This document shows, piece by piece, positions 52,890 to 62,168 of a stretch of DNA of 64,000 nucleotides. A program made the position numbers and the translations under genes. The notes beneath the pieces were generated by a model, which did no database searches, was not told the origin of the DNA, and saw only the letters and a list, made by a program, of their open reading frames with translations. How positions within the stretch are numbered: position 1 is the first letter of the stretch; each line of letters opens with the position of its first letter. Source of the stretch: Paenibacillus sp. FSL R5-0345 (GTDB lineage Bacteria; Bacillota; Bacilli; Paenibacillales; Paenibacillaceae); the NCBI RefSeq assembly GCF_000758585.1, contig NZ_CP009281.1, forward strand, positions 4,650,001 to 4,714,000, in the 5' to 3' direction.

Positions 52890-53022
52890 AAATTTATACA
52901 TATACAAATAAGAAATTGATTGGCTTTAAATTACCCAAAAAGAAGTTTGTAGGCAAAATTGTTTTAGCCTAAACACCTTCCAACAATTCAAAATCACTTA
53001 CCACGCACTACCCCTAACCCTT

Positions 53023-53838
53023 TCAACTAACCTTATGCTCAATCCGCAGCTTGTCGGCTACCATGGCAATAAATTCCGAGTTAGTAGGCTTAGATTTGGA
53101 GATATTAATGGTGTAGCCGAATAAATGGCTGATGGAGTCGATGTTGCCACGGGTCCAAGCCACTTCAATCGCATGGCGAATCGCGCGTTCAACGCGTGAA
53201 GGGGTGGTCTTGAATTTCTCTGCAATGGCTGGATAGAGCGTTTTTGTAATCGCACCAAGGATCTCGATATTGTTATATACCATGGTGATCGCTTCGCGCA
53301 GGTACTGATAGCCCTTGATATGTGCTGGAACACCGATTTCATGGATGATCGAGGTAATGTTAGCATCAAGATTCTTGCCCTTCGTAAGCGGCACTACATT
53401 CGATCTGGACGTCGACGAATAGTTGTACATGTTAGAGGATGAGCTCATGCTGCCTTGGACCCCTACAAGCTGACGTACACGATTTGCCAGGACCTCCATA
53501 TCGAACGGTTTCAAAATATAATAGGATGCACCAAGCTGTACAGCTCTTTGAGTGATGTTCTCCTGACCAAAAGCGGTCAGCATGATGATCTTCGGTTGAG
53601 GATTCAGATCCATATCACGCAGACGTTCCAAGACACCCAGACCGTCTAAATGTGGCATGATGATATCAAGAATAAGGACATCGGGAACTTTGCGTGCTTC
53701 GCTGAGCATTTGAAGCACTTCTTCACCATTGTAGGCGATACCCGTTACCGTCATATCTTCTTGTTCAGAAATGTATTCGGAAAGCAAATTCGTAAACTCC
53801 CTGTTATCATCGGCCAACAACACTTCAATATTCTGCAC
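53023..53838 (-). CDS. spo0A: Sporulation master response regulator Spo0A
   Basis: A 271-residue protein. The receiver at 1-125 has Asp10-Asp11, phosphoacceptor Asp58 in LILDIIMPHLDG, the Thr in MLTAFG and the Lys in ILKPFD. A Ser/Asn-rich hinge lies near 128-150. The sigma-A-interacting DNA-binding domain (about 155-271) contains TPSRVERAIRHAIEVAWTRG, the recognition helix, and the SKPTNSEFIA end. It starts at GTG with AAGGAGG upstream. Phosphorelay input leads to activation of spoIIA and related promoters. It lies downstream of spoIVB as in all Bacilli. Confidence 0.98.
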   Translation of the reverse strand: MQNIEVLLADDNREFTNLLSEYISEQEDMTVTGIAYNGEEVLQMLSEARKVPDVLILDIIMPHLDGLGVLERLRDMDLNPQPKIIMLTAFGQENITQRAVQLGASYYILKPFDMEVLANRVRQLVGVQGSMSSSSNMYNYSSTSRSNVVPLTKGKNLDANITSIIHEIGVPAHIKGYQYLREAITMVYNNIEILGAITKTLYPAIAEKFKTTPSRVERAIRHAIEVAWTRGNIDSISHLFGYTINISKSKPTNSEFIAMVADKLRIEHKVS

Positions 53839-53895
53839 TGGCTGCTTCCTCCTTAATTATATCTGCTATTCGAAAATAACATTTTTTTCTTGTCT

Positions 53896-53940
53896 CTTAA
53901 CATTTTCGACATGGAGATTGAATTCCCTTCTGTCGAAAAT
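53896..53940 (-). promoter_or_regulatory. spo0A promoter region: sigma-H-like elements and two 0A boxes
   Basis: On the minus strand GGGAATT is followed 11 bases later by GTCGAAAA, resembling the sigma-H pattern. TGTCGAA 0A-box cores lie at 53905-53911 (minus strand, overlapping that -10) and 53931-53937 (plus strand, just upstream of the -35). Such a layout allows autoregulation by Spo0A~P, known for B. subtilis spo0A. Confidence 0.65.
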
Positions 53941-54016
53941 TATTTTTCTTTATTTTTTTTCTGGCATGGATTATAATTAAATATTTTATTTCAAAGTTCG
54001 ATGATCTTCGTAATCC

Positions 54017-54025
54017 TTCGACAAA
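54017..54025 (-). promoter_or_regulatory. 0A box upstream of spo0A
   Basis: TTTGTCGAA on the minus strand is a full match to the Spo0A-binding core. It lies about 180 bases upstream of spo0A and overlaps the T-tract of the spoIVB terminator. Confidence 0.6.
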
Positions 54026-54056
54026 AAAATCTTAAGGCTAAACCGCCTTAAGATTT
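54023..54056 (-). terminator. Terminator of spoIVB overlapping its stop codon
   Basis: Arms AAATCTTAAGGC and GCCTTAAGATTT around a 6-base loop and then seven T. The last codons and the stop of spoIVB lie inside the stem and loop. Confidence 0.88.
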
Positions 54057-55174
54057 AATGGATACCTATTCTCCTGTAGCGTTACACCAGAATCCTTAAG
54101 CATCCATTCGATGAAGCAGCCATATCCGGACTTAGGATCATTTACGAATACATGTGTTACTGCGCCGATGAGCCGTCCATTTTGAACGATTGGACTTCCG
54201 CTCATCCCTTGAACGATACCACCAGTCTTATCGATCAGTCGAGGATCTGTAATACGAATTACCATACCCTTTGTAGCTGGTGTCTGCTGATGTGCCACAT
54301 GAATGATCTCAACATTAAACCGTTCCACCTGCTGTCCATCTACCACGGTTAGAATCTCAGCAGGCCCTTCCTTGACTTGATTACTCATCGCCACAGGAAT
54401 AGGTTCTTTATAAAGACTATGCTCGGGATTACGATTCATTTTACCGAAGATACCAAAATCTGTATTACTCTCAACATTGCCAAGCACTTGGCTTTCTTTC
54501 AAGAAATGAGCTCGTTTCTCACCAGGATCGCCATCCTGGCTTTTAGAAATCGACGTTACACTGGACTGAACGATATGACCGCTGCCAACAACGATTGGTG
54601 TTCCTGTATTCATGTCCGTAATCACATGTCCTAAAGCTCCATAGACACCTTGTTTCGGGGCATAAAAAGTTAATGTGCCAACACCCGCTGCAGAATCTCG
54701 AATGTACAGGCCTAGCCTCCAGACTTTGTCATTAATATCATACGCGGGTTTGAGCTTGGCTGTATGCTCTTTCCCAGCGCGTTTAAAGACAATCGTCAGA
54801 GAATTATTCGCTTTTCCGGCGCGATCCACAAGCTTGGCCACCTTAGATAACTCGTCCAACTTCTCTCCATCAATGGAGATCATTAAGTCACCAGGTACCA
54901 AACCACTGATTTCACCTGGGGAAAGCTTAGATTTCTCGGATACTTCAATCAGATGATGTCCTACAACCAGAACACCTGCTGATTTCACTTTCACTCCGAT
55001 CGTTTGACCTCCCGGGATCACCTTCAGTTCCGGTTTCATTCCTTGCGCAGTCACCTTGGCAGGCTCACTGTTCAATGGTGCGGCAAAACTTTGGTGGGTT
55101 CCCGTTATGCCCGATAAACTAAGAAAGAAGGCAAATAAAAGGCCTGGCATTAACTTCCTGAGGTTAGGCTTCAA
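54038..55174 (-). CDS. spoIVB: SpoIVB serine peptidase
   Basis: A 378-residue exported protein. An N-terminal membrane anchor/signal is at about 8-30, a PDZ domain near 100-160 (LVPGDLMISIDGEKLDEL) and an S55 peptidase domain near 165-375 with the catalytic serine in GMSGSPIVQNG (Ser327). SpoIVB is made in the forespore under sigma-G and cleaves SpoIVFA, triggering pro-sigma-K processing. It begins at TTG, with GGGAG 11 bases upstream; no ATG lies near. Located between recN and spo0A as in Bacillus. Confidence 0.95.
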   Translation of the reverse strand: MKPNLRKLMPGLLFAFFLSLSGITGTHQSFAAPLNSEPAKVTAQGMKPELKVIPGGQTIGVKVKSAGVLVVGHHLIEVSEKSKLSPGEISGLVPGDLMISIDGEKLDELSKVAKLVDRAGKANNSLTIVFKRAGKEHTAKLKPAYDINDKVWRLGLYIRDSAAGVGTLTFYAPKQGVYGALGHVITDMNTGTPIVVGSGHIVQSSVTSISKSQDGDPGEKRAHFLKESQVLGNVESNTDFGIFGKMNRNPEHSLYKEPIPVAMSNQVKEGPAEILTVVDGQQVERFNVEIIHVAHQQTPATKGMVIRITDPRLIDKTGGIVQGMSGSPIVQNGRLIGAVTHVFVNDPKSGYGCFIEWMLKDSGVTLQENRYPLNLKAV

Positions 55175-55288
55175 TGGCTGTCACGCTCCCTTTTGCTTCT
55201 TTCGCTTGACGAAAAAGGTGGTCGCCAATTGCGTACCTATAAGATAACCTTGCCCCCAGGCTTTTATTACTGTCAATCATTGTTCCGC

Positions 55289-57016
55289 TTAGCTTGTTGC
55301 AGCCTTACTGGCCTCAGCCAAATTGAGCATTTCCTGCGAATGGTGCAATGTTTTTTCGGTAATTTCCACCCCACCCAGCATTCGGGCCAGCTCCATTACA
55401 CGTCCATCATTCGAGAGTGATTCCACTTCAGTCATGGTTCTTCCGTCCTCAACCTTTTTGCGGATTAAGTACTGATGATCAGCCATACAAGCCACCTGCG
55501 GTAAGTGCGTAATGGAGAACACCTGACAGGTGGAGGACAGCTTATACAGTTTATCTGCAATGGATTGAGCAGCTCGACCACTCACACCGGTATCCACCTC
55601 ATCAAAAATCAGAACTGGAATTGCATCATGACGCGCAAAAATGCTCTTCATTGCCAACATAATACGCGACAACTCACCACCCGAGGCAATTTTGCCAAGA
55701 GGTCTTAACGGCTCGCCAGGGTTAGGGGAAATCATAAATTCCGCACTGTCGATCCCTTGTCTTGTGAGACGTATACGCCGACCCTTATATTCAACACCAC
55801 GTGGGTCCTCCAGCGTATCTAATTTAACCTGTAGCGAGGTTCTTTCCATCTGAAGATCTTTAAGCTCACTTTCCACTTGCGTGGCCAAATCAGACGCACA
55901 CAGCTTCCGTGCTTCACTTAATTCAGCAGCTGCTTCCATCAACACAGCTAATAATGCATCGCGTTTGGTCGTCAGCTTCTCCAGATATTCATCTTTATTC
56001 TCAAGCAGATCGGTTTCCCGATGGATTTGTTCATAATAAGCCAGAATCTGTTCTACACTATCTCCGTATTTACGGCGAAGTCCGGTGATTAAATCAAGAC
56101 GGTTCTCGATTTCTTCGAGTCGCTGTGGGTTGAACTCAATCTCTTCGCGGTAATCACGAAGCTGAAATGCAGCATCCTCCAGTTGATAATAAGAGGACTG
56201 CAACTGCTCAAGCACGGATTTTAGACCCTTTTCATCGTAACGAACCGCATCCTCGAGCCTTGAAATGACATTACCGATGGATTCTAAGCCTTGTCTATCA
56301 TAGAGGAGCTCATATGCACCGGATACGGAATCCATCATTTTCTCACTGTGGGATAGTTTGACCCGTTCTTCGGCAAGTAATTCATCTTCTCCCGGTTTTA
56401 ATGCAGCAGATGAAATTTCTTCTAACTGAAAACGATATAAATCAAGCATTTGGTATGCCTTCTGACTGGATTCCTGCAGCTCTCGGAGCTCTTTCTCCAC
56501 TTTTGCAAAGGCGGAATACTTTTCCTGATATACCGCTTTAAGCGGCCCGATTATAGGTTCTCCGTATGTATCCAGCAGTCCCAAATGTCGTTCTGCCTTC
56601 AATAAGTTTTGGTGTTCATGCTGTCCATGAATATTCACCAACTGCTCGCCAATTTCACGAAGCATCGTAAGATTGACCATTTGTCCGTTTACGCGTGATG
56701 TGCTTTTCCCCTGAGAGGTAAGCTCACGACGTATAATAAGATGCTCCTCACGCTGGGCCTCAATGCCAAGGCGCTCCAAAGTATCCCAGACGGGATGACC
56801 GCTGGGAAGGCTGAAGAGCGCTTCCATCTCTGCTTTTTCACAGCCGTAACGAATAGAATCCGCGGAACCGCGGCCTCCGGCAATCAGTCCAAGCGCATCA
56901 ATAATAATGGATTTACCTGCCCCAGTCTCCCCTGTAAGCACATGGAAGCCAGGATAAAAATGCACATCTACCGCCTCAACGACGGCTAGATTGCGAATAG
57001 ACAAGGTTTCTAACAC
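55289..57016 (-). CDS. recN: DNA repair protein RecN
   Basis: A 575-residue SMC-like ATPase. Walker A GETGAGKSI lies near 28-36, long coiled coils cover about 160-370, and the C-terminal ABC half has GGELSRIMLAMK and VLIFDEVDTGVSG. RecN gathers broken DNA ends in recombination repair. It follows argR as in Bacilli, 63 bases apart. I saw no LexA box in that gap. Confidence 0.96.
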   Translation of the reverse strand: MLETLSIRNLAVVEAVDVHFYPGFHVLTGETGAGKSIIIDALGLIAGGRGSADSIRYGCEKAEMEALFSLPSGHPVWDTLERLGIEAQREEHLIIRRELTSQGKSTSRVNGQMVNLTMLREIGEQLVNIHGQHEHQNLLKAERHLGLLDTYGEPIIGPLKAVYQEKYSAFAKVEKELRELQESSQKAYQMLDLYRFQLEEISSAALKPGEDELLAEERVKLSHSEKMMDSVSGAYELLYDRQGLESIGNVISRLEDAVRYDEKGLKSVLEQLQSSYYQLEDAAFQLRDYREEIEFNPQRLEEIENRLDLITGLRRKYGDSVEQILAYYEQIHRETDLLENKDEYLEKLTTKRDALLAVLMEAAAELSEARKLCASDLATQVESELKDLQMERTSLQVKLDTLEDPRGVEYKGRRIRLTRQGIDSAEFMISPNPGEPLRPLGKIASGGELSRIMLAMKSIFARHDAIPVLIFDEVDTGVSGRAAQSIADKLYKLSSTCQVFSITHLPQVACMADHQYLIRKKVEDGRTMTEVESLSNDGRVMELARMLGGVEITEKTLHHSQEMLNLAEASKAATS

Positions 57017-57079
57017 TAATAGAGCACCTCCGAGAAGATGATAAGAATTTGATAGAATGATGTTAATACTTTTTACATT

Positions 57080-57529
57080 TTAAGAAGTGTAACCCATAAT
57101 TTGTGAAATTACGGTCTTGCTGTCCTCAGGCTGGCGGCAAATAATAAGAATGGTATCATCACCAGAGATGGTCCCCATAATTTGTGGCCAGTCAATATTA
57201 TCAATCAAAGCTGCCACTGAGTTAGCCGTCCCCGGTAAGCATTTCATCACCACAAGATTAGCCGATGAATCGATCTGTACAAAATTATCCACTAGAACTC
57301 GCTTCAGCTTCTGGATTGGATTGTACCGTTGATCGGTTGGAAGTGAATATTTGTATCTTCCATCATCCATAGGAACCTTAATAAGCAATAGCTCTTTAAT
57401 ATCCCGAGATACAGTCGCTTGAGTAACCTGGAAACCAGATTCACGCAGAGCTTCTACCAGCTCGTCCTGTGTCTCGATATCCTTTTGCGTAATAATCTCG
57501 CGTATCTTAATATGTCGTTGTCCCTTCAT
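57080..57529 (-). CDS. argR: Arginine repressor ArgR/AhrC
   Basis: A 149-residue protein. The winged helix is at about 1-70 (IKIREIITQKDIETQDELVE, VTQATVSRDIKELLL) and the arginine-binding hexamerization domain at about 80-149, with GTANSVAALID and GTISGDDTILIICR. It represses arginine biosynthesis and activates catabolism. Its upstream gap carries a repeat also found inside the bkd operon. Confidence 0.95.
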   Translation of the reverse strand: MKGQRHIKIREIITQKDIETQDELVEALRESGFQVTQATVSRDIKELLLIKVPMDDGRYKYSLPTDQRYNPIQKLKRVLVDNFVQIDSSANLVVMKCLPGTANSVAALIDNIDWPQIMGTISGDDTILIICRQPEDSKTVISQIMGYTS

Positions 57530-57539
57530 TGTTGCCTCC

Positions 57540-57665
57540 TAAAAGTTTTGTAAGCGACACTTCCAGATTAGCAGCGACAAAACTACTTCGGAAGCATGGA
57601 CTTAGTTTTGTAAGCGATGCACCCTGAATAGCTTCGGCAAAACTACTTCGGAAGCATACACCTAG
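57540..57665. repeat. Intergenic repeats upstream of argR
   Basis: Two tandem copies of AGTTTTGTAAGCGA...CAAAACTACTTCGGAAGCAT, at about 57541-57596 and 57604-57658. AGTTTTG/CAAAACT arms can pair. The unit shares the AAAACTnACTTCGnAAGCAT core with the repeats at 25964-26130. Confidence 0.8.
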
Positions 57666-57677
57666 TTAAATATGGAC

Positions 57678-58151
57678 TCAGTTTGATTCTCCGTCATCCC
57701 TGCCGAGCTTAATCACTTGAATAGATCCCGCAGCAACATTAACATACAGAACTCCGCTGCATTCCGGATAAATCAGTAAGTACGGAAGCAAGGTATCCCG
57801 TAAGCCACTTCCTGTGAAATCTAAAGGTTTGCGTGGTCTGGAAAGGATGACCAAATATATTGATCCTTCTTCCTTAGTCGCCACATAATCTATAAATAAC
57901 CGGCTATACATCTGCGCCCCGTTTACGTTGAAGGACAACGGGATTTTGAGCTTCCCTCCAACGACCTCATACCCTTCATCCTCTAGTATGTCTATAGAAG
58001 GGTGCGGAATAATCACTTTATTAAACGGGATCTGATCCTTCATGAAAGAACGCGGAGAACTTTGCAGCCATATATATATCCGATAAATTATAAAAATCGA
58101 TAATGCTACTCCAATAAACGCCATGACGACCTTGTCAGAGCTACCCGCCAC
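57678..58151 (-). CDS. Membrane-anchored hypothetical protein between tlyA and argR
   Basis: About 157 residues, starting at GTG with GAGGTGA upstream. One N-terminal membrane helix (about 8-28, VVMAFIGVALSIFIIYRIYIW) is followed by a soluble domain with alternating strands (YVATKEEGSIYLVILSRP). I do not recognise a family. It is probably cotranscribed with argR and recN. Confidence 0.75.
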   Translation of the reverse strand: MAGSSDKVVMAFIGVALSIFIIYRIYIWLQSSPRSFMKDQIPFNKVIIPHPSIDILEDEGYEVVGGKLKIPLSFNVNGAQMYSRLFIDYVATKEEGSIYLVILSRPRKPLDFTGSGLRDTLLPYLLIYPECSGVLYVNVAAGSIQVIKLGRDDGESN

Positions 58152-58157
58152 TATCAA

Positions 58158-58256
58158 TCACCTCGGTGATTTATTCGCGTGAAGCCTTGCTAATTCCTTC
58201 TTCTGCGCAGGCTTTTTAGGAGCTTTCCGTATATTCGATTTCACTGACTTGACCAT
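58158..58256 (-). CDS. Possible 32-residue basic peptide
   Basis: An open frame ATG-TGA coding a Lys/Arg-rich peptide (MVKSVKSNIRKAPKKPAQ...). Its last codons form the GAGGTGA ribosome binding site of the next gene. No good ribosome binding site precedes it and the tlyA terminator lies immediately upstream, so expression is doubtful. Confidence 0.25.
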   Translation of the reverse strand: MVKSVKSNIRKAPKKPAQKKELARLHANKSPR

Positions 58257-58260
58257 ATGG

Positions 58261-58290
58261 AAAAAGAAACTCACCGGCGCGATGAGTTTC
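58261..58290 (-). terminator. Terminator of the dxs-tlyA transcript
   Basis: Perfect 8-base arms GAAACTCA and TGAGTTTC followed by TTTTT on the minus strand. The tlyA stop codon lies within the hairpin. Confidence 0.85.
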
Positions 58291-59170
58291 CATGAGTTGA
58301 ATTTACATTAAAAGTACCCGTAGCCTGCTTAATCACTTCATCCGCAAGAGATGGGAAATCCTCCACTGATATGACTGATGAGACAGCATCTGAAGGTAAT
58401 AATACCTCTTCATCTTCCGCAGTTTCAGGCGATAGTCTCCAGTGAGCAAGAAACTCGATATTCCCTTCCCCACCTGTAATCGGTGAAAAGGTTAATCCCT
58501 GTAGCTGGTAACCCAGCTCTGCCGCCATGGTCAGTACATTAATCAATACCTCTTTATGGACAGCAGAGTCACGAATCACACCTGATTTACCAACCTTCTC
58601 CCGCCCCGCCTCAAACTGCGGCTTAATCAGCGCGGCAATATCCGCCGGGCGCTTAAGCAACGCTTTGAGCGGTGGAAGAATTATTTTTAAGGAGATAAAC
58701 GAAACATCAATACTCGCAAAATCCGGGATCGGACCCACCAAATCTGGAGGCGTCATATATCGGAAATTCGTACGTTCCATAACACTAACGCGTTCATCAT
58801 TACGCAGCGACCAATCCAGCTGATTATAACCAACATCTATCGCGTACACATGGCTTACTCCATTCTGAAGTGCACAATCCGTGAAGCCTCCAGTAGAAGC
58901 ACCGATGTCTAACATGGTCCGTCCCGTAAGATCAATATTAAATTGGCGAAGAGCCTTCTCCAGCTTTAGGCCCCCACGACTGACATAAGGATGTACAGAG
59001 CCCTTAACCTTAAGGGTAGCCTCCCGTGACACCTTCATACCAGCCTTTTCAATGCGTTCCTCATCCGCTAGCACCAGCCCTGCCATAATGGCTGCTTTAG
59101 CTTTCTCACGGCTTTCATAAAAACCTTGCTCAACAAGCAATACATCTATCCGTTCTTTACGGTGTTCCAT
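58271..59170 (-). CDS. tlyA: TlyA family rRNA 2'-O-methyltransferase / hemolysin-like
   Basis: About 299 residues. An S4 RNA-binding domain at about 4-65 (RIDVLLVEQGFYESREKAK) is followed by an FtsJ-like SAM methyltransferase with DIGASTGGFTDC near 88-99, DVGYNQLDW near 112 and KPQFEAGR near 190. TlyA proteins 2'-O-methylate rRNA. The ATG at 59170 follows CGGGAG by six bases; in-frame starts further up overlap dxs. It has a C-terminal tail of about 30 residues beyond the usual end. Equivalent to yqxC next to dxs in B. subtilis. Confidence 0.92.
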   Translation of the reverse strand: MEHRKERIDVLLVEQGFYESREKAKAAIMAGLVLADEERIEKAGMKVSREATLKVKGSVHPYVSRGGLKLEKALRQFNIDLTGRTMLDIGASTGGFTDCALQNGVSHVYAIDVGYNQLDWSLRNDERVSVMERTNFRYMTPPDLVGPIPDFASIDVSFISLKIILPPLKALLKRPADIAALIKPQFEAGREKVGKSGVIRDSAVHKEVLINVLTMAAELGYQLQGLTFSPITGGEGNIEFLAHWRLSPETAEDEEVLLPSDAVSSVISVEDFPSLADEVIKQATGTFNVNSTHGNSSRR

Positions 59171-59216
59171 GGTCATCTCCCGATCGTTCAAAGGGTTGCT
59201 AATTTCCGGCTTCCAC

Positions 59217-61121
59217 TTAGGAAGACGAAGTTGTTTTGTAATTATAAGCACTCAAAGCCATCATGGACTTGATACGTGCACATAGTTTTTCTACAGTAAG
59301 ACCTGTTTCCTGGCGCTGTTCTTTAATGGAGCCGTGCTCCACAAAGATGTCAGGTACACCCATCAGATGTACACGAGCATCATAAATTTCATGCTCTGCA
59401 TAGAATTCTAATACCGCACTGCCGAGACTTCCCGCTTGGCTAGCCTCTTCAATAACAACCATATTGGTTCCAGCGTGAGCCAAATCAAGCAGCATGGAGT
59501 TATCTAGCGGCTTCAGGAAACGCGCATTCACGACGCCCACCTGAATTCCTTCACGCTTCAACAAATCAGCGGCTTCTTCAGCCACTTGAACCATAGGACC
59601 GCAAGCAACAACCGCATAACCTTCCCCAGTACGCAGACGTTCCCACGATCCGATTGGAATGGTATGCATCTCTGCATCCATCGTCACACCTGTACCATTA
59701 ATTCGAGGGTATCGGTAAGCGATCGGGCCGTCATTATATTCAAGCGCCGTCTTCATCATATGACGCAGCTCATTTTCGTCTTTAGGCATCATCATCACCA
59801 TATTCGGAATATGGCGCATAAAGGCAACATCGTACACACCCTGATGAGTCTCACCATCCGCACCTACAAATCCAGCGCGATCAATAGCGAACATAACATT
59901 TGCGTTATGACGGCAAATATCATGAACGATCTGATCATAGGCACGTTGCATGAAGGTGGAATACACCGCATATACCGGCTTCATCCCTTCCATAGCCAAA
60001 GCTGCACAAAGTGTAGCCGCATGCTGCTCCGCAATCCCGACATCAATCATACGATCCGGAAATTCCTTCGCGAATGGGAATAAGCCCGAGCCTCCTGGCA
60101 TCGCAGGCGTAACTGCAATCAGACGCGAATCCTCCCGGCCCAGTTCAATTAACGTACTGCCAAATACTTCGGTGTACATTGGCGGACCCACAGCTTTAAG
60201 CGACTGACCCGATTCAATTTTGTAAGGCGAAATAGCATGCGATTTATAGAAATCGGTCTCAGCCGGTTTGTAGCCCTTGCCTTTGGTCGTCAATACATGC
60301 ACAAGTACAGGTCCAGCCACATTATCTGCTTGGTGGAAGGTATCAATCATTTTCTCTAAATCATGTCCATCCACCGGGCCGAGATACGTAAAGCCAAGCT
60401 CTTCAAACAATACACCAGGTACCATCATATATTTAAGACTGTTCTTTAACTGTTCAGCGGTCTTCGCTAAACGCCCTCCGATGGCCGGAATCTTCTTAAG
60501 CAACCCTTCAACCTCATCTTTAGCACGCAAATAGTGGCGATCTGAACGAATCTTGCTTAAGTAATTGTGCATTGCCCCTACGTTAGGAGCTATGGACATT
60601 TCATTGTCGTTCAAAATAACCATTAGCTTACGCTTCTCATGACCAATATGGTTAAGTGCTTCAAACGCCATTCCGCCAGTAAGTGCTCCGTCACCGATCA
60701 CGGCAATTACTTTGTTGTCTTCACCCTTGAGATCACGGGCCATCGCCATCCCCATTGCTGCTGATAATGAGGTGCTGCTGTGTCCAGCTTCCCACACATC
60801 ATGCTCACTTTCGGAGCGCTTAACAAATCCGCACAAGCCCTGATATTTACGCAAGGTGTCGAAACGGTCTTGGCGACCGGTTAGTATCTTATGGACATAG
60901 GCCTGGTGACCAACGTCATAAATCATTTTGTCCCGAGGACTGTTATAGCAATAATGCAAAGCCAAAGTGAGCTCCACGACTCCAAGATTGGATCCAAGGT
61001 GCCCACCAGTTGCTGTAAGCTTCTCAATCAGAAATCGACGAATTTCCTCCGCTAGAGTATTTAACTCATCAATTGACAGAGATTTCAGTTGTTCAGGATC
61101 ATTTATTTGTGGAAGCAGCAC
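59217..61121 (-). CDS. dxs: 1-deoxy-D-xylulose-5-phosphate synthase
   Basis: A 634-residue thiamine diphosphate enzyme joining pyruvate and glyceraldehyde-3-phosphate, the first step of the MEP isoprenoid pathway. Visible are GHLGSNLGVVELTLALHY near 40-57, GDGALTGGMAFEALN with the TPP/Mg site near 143-157, EQHAATLCAAL near 367, DRAGFVGADGETHQGVYD near 396-413 and the C-terminal transketolase domain. It follows ispA, which uses its downstream products. Confidence 0.97.
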   Translation of the reverse strand: MLLPQINDPEQLKSLSIDELNTLAEEIRRFLIEKLTATGGHLGSNLGVVELTLALHYCYNSPRDKMIYDVGHQAYVHKILTGRQDRFDTLRKYQGLCGFVKRSESEHDVWEAGHSSTSLSAAMGMAMARDLKGEDNKVIAVIGDGALTGGMAFEALNHIGHEKRKLMVILNDNEMSIAPNVGAMHNYLSKIRSDRHYLRAKDEVEGLLKKIPAIGGRLAKTAEQLKNSLKYMMVPGVLFEELGFTYLGPVDGHDLEKMIDTFHQADNVAGPVLVHVLTTKGKGYKPAETDFYKSHAISPYKIESGQSLKAVGPPMYTEVFGSTLIELGREDSRLIAVTPAMPGGSGLFPFAKEFPDRMIDVGIAEQHAATLCAALAMEGMKPVYAVYSTFMQRAYDQIVHDICRHNANVMFAIDRAGFVGADGETHQGVYDVAFMRHIPNMVMMMPKDENELRHMMKTALEYNDGPIAYRYPRINGTGVTMDAEMHTIPIGSWERLRTGEGYAVVACGPMVQVAEEAADLLKREGIQVGVVNARFLKPLDNSMLLDLAHAGTNMVVIEEASQAGSLGSAVLEFYAEHEIYDARVHLMGVPDIFVEHGSIKEQRQETGLTVEKLCARIKSMMALSAYNYKTTSSS

Positions 61122-61220
61122 GTATAGTTCCCCGCTTTCCTAGATGTTGTAAATTATATAAAACCCATTATAACACAAACGAAACGGCTGTCGAAATACA
61201 GCCGTTTCGAAATTTCATAA

Positions 61221-62168
61221 TTAGTGATCTCGTGCCATTAAATAATCTGCAATTTCCAGCAGGCGCTGGTGGTCGTGAAAGCCGCCGTTCAGTACAGCAT
61301 TACGGGCTGTTTCTGTAAGCTGCTTCACTTCTTCACGCGAGGCTTCGAGGCCAATAAAATAAGGATAGGTTACCTTATGCTGTTTGACATCACTGCCTGT
61401 CTTTTTACCAAGCTTGCCTTCGTCCCCAACCAGATCTAGAATGTCATCTTGGATCTGAAAAGCGAGTCCAACGGCTGTTCCAAATTCATGTAAGGCCTTG
61501 AGCTGCTGCTCGTTAGCGCCTGCAATACGACCGCCAGCTAGTAGCGAGAAGATAATCAAATCTCCTGTCTTATGCAGATGAATGTACTTTAGCTGTGCAA
61601 GATCGGTTAGACCCTGCTCGCCTTCCATATCTGCAATCTGACCGCCAACCATACCACGAGGACCTGCCATTTCCGCCAAATCCTCCACGATGGATAGTAC
61701 ACTTTCCGCAGGGACGCCAAATTTACGCGAGGCTTGTACCACACTGTAGAAAGCATGGGTCAGAAGGGCATCACCCGCAAGAATAGCGGTCGCTTCCCCA
61801 AAGACTTTATGATTCGTCAGCTTCCCGCGCCGATAATCATCATTATCCATGGCAGGCAAATCATCATGAATTAACGAGTAGGTATGTACCATCTCTATAG
61901 CAGCAGCGACAGGCAGGGCAGCCTCTCGACTTCCTCCCAGTGCTTCACATGCGATAATCACCAGCAGTGGCCGGAGGCGTTTGCCCCCAGCCATAAGTGA
62001 GTACTTCATGGCTTGCTGCAAATTCTCTGGAACCATCCATTGTGTGGGGAGAATAACATCTAGTTCATGTGAGACTAGATCGCTTAAGGACGCGATGTAA
62101 TCCTCCAGTGGCTGACGCAGTGTTTCTCCTTCAGAGTTTCTCTCAAGCTCATGCTCAAAGCGAGTCAT
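61221..62168 (-). CDS. ispA: Farnesyl diphosphate synthase (polyprenyl synthetase family)
   Basis: About 315 residues. The first Asp-rich motif is in LIHDDLPAMDNDD near 96-108 and the second in FQIQDDILDLVGDEGK near 235-250; GGKRLRP near 62-68 binds diphosphate. It condenses IPP with DMAPP or GPP to farnesyl diphosphate. The ATG at 62168 (MTRFEHELE) follows AAGGGG by six bases and overlaps xseB by 14 bases; starts nine codons earlier are possible. Confidence 0.95.
   Translation of the reverse strand: MTRFEHELERNSEGETLRQPLEDYIASLSDLVSHELDVILPTQWMVPENLQQAMKYSLMAGGKRLRPLLVIIACEALGGSREAALPVAAAIEMVHTYSLIHDDLPAMDNDDYRRGKLTNHKVFGEATAILAGDALLTHAFYSVVQASRKFGVPAESVLSIVEDLAEMAGPRGMVGGQIADMEGEQGLTDLAQLKYIHLHKTGDLIIFSLLAGGRIAGANEQQLKALHEFGTAVGLAFQIQDDILDLVGDEGKLGKKTGSDVKQHKVTYPYFIGLEASREEVKQLTETARNAVLNGGFHDHQRLLEIADYLMARDH

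Noticed and set aside
34300..52900. Prophage or integrative element
   Set aside because: No integrase, portal, terminase, relaxase or attachment repeats were seen, so only a variable region can be claimed.
57017..57079. LexA/SOS box for recN
   Set aside because: No CGAACnnnnGTTCG-like palindrome in the argR-recN gap.
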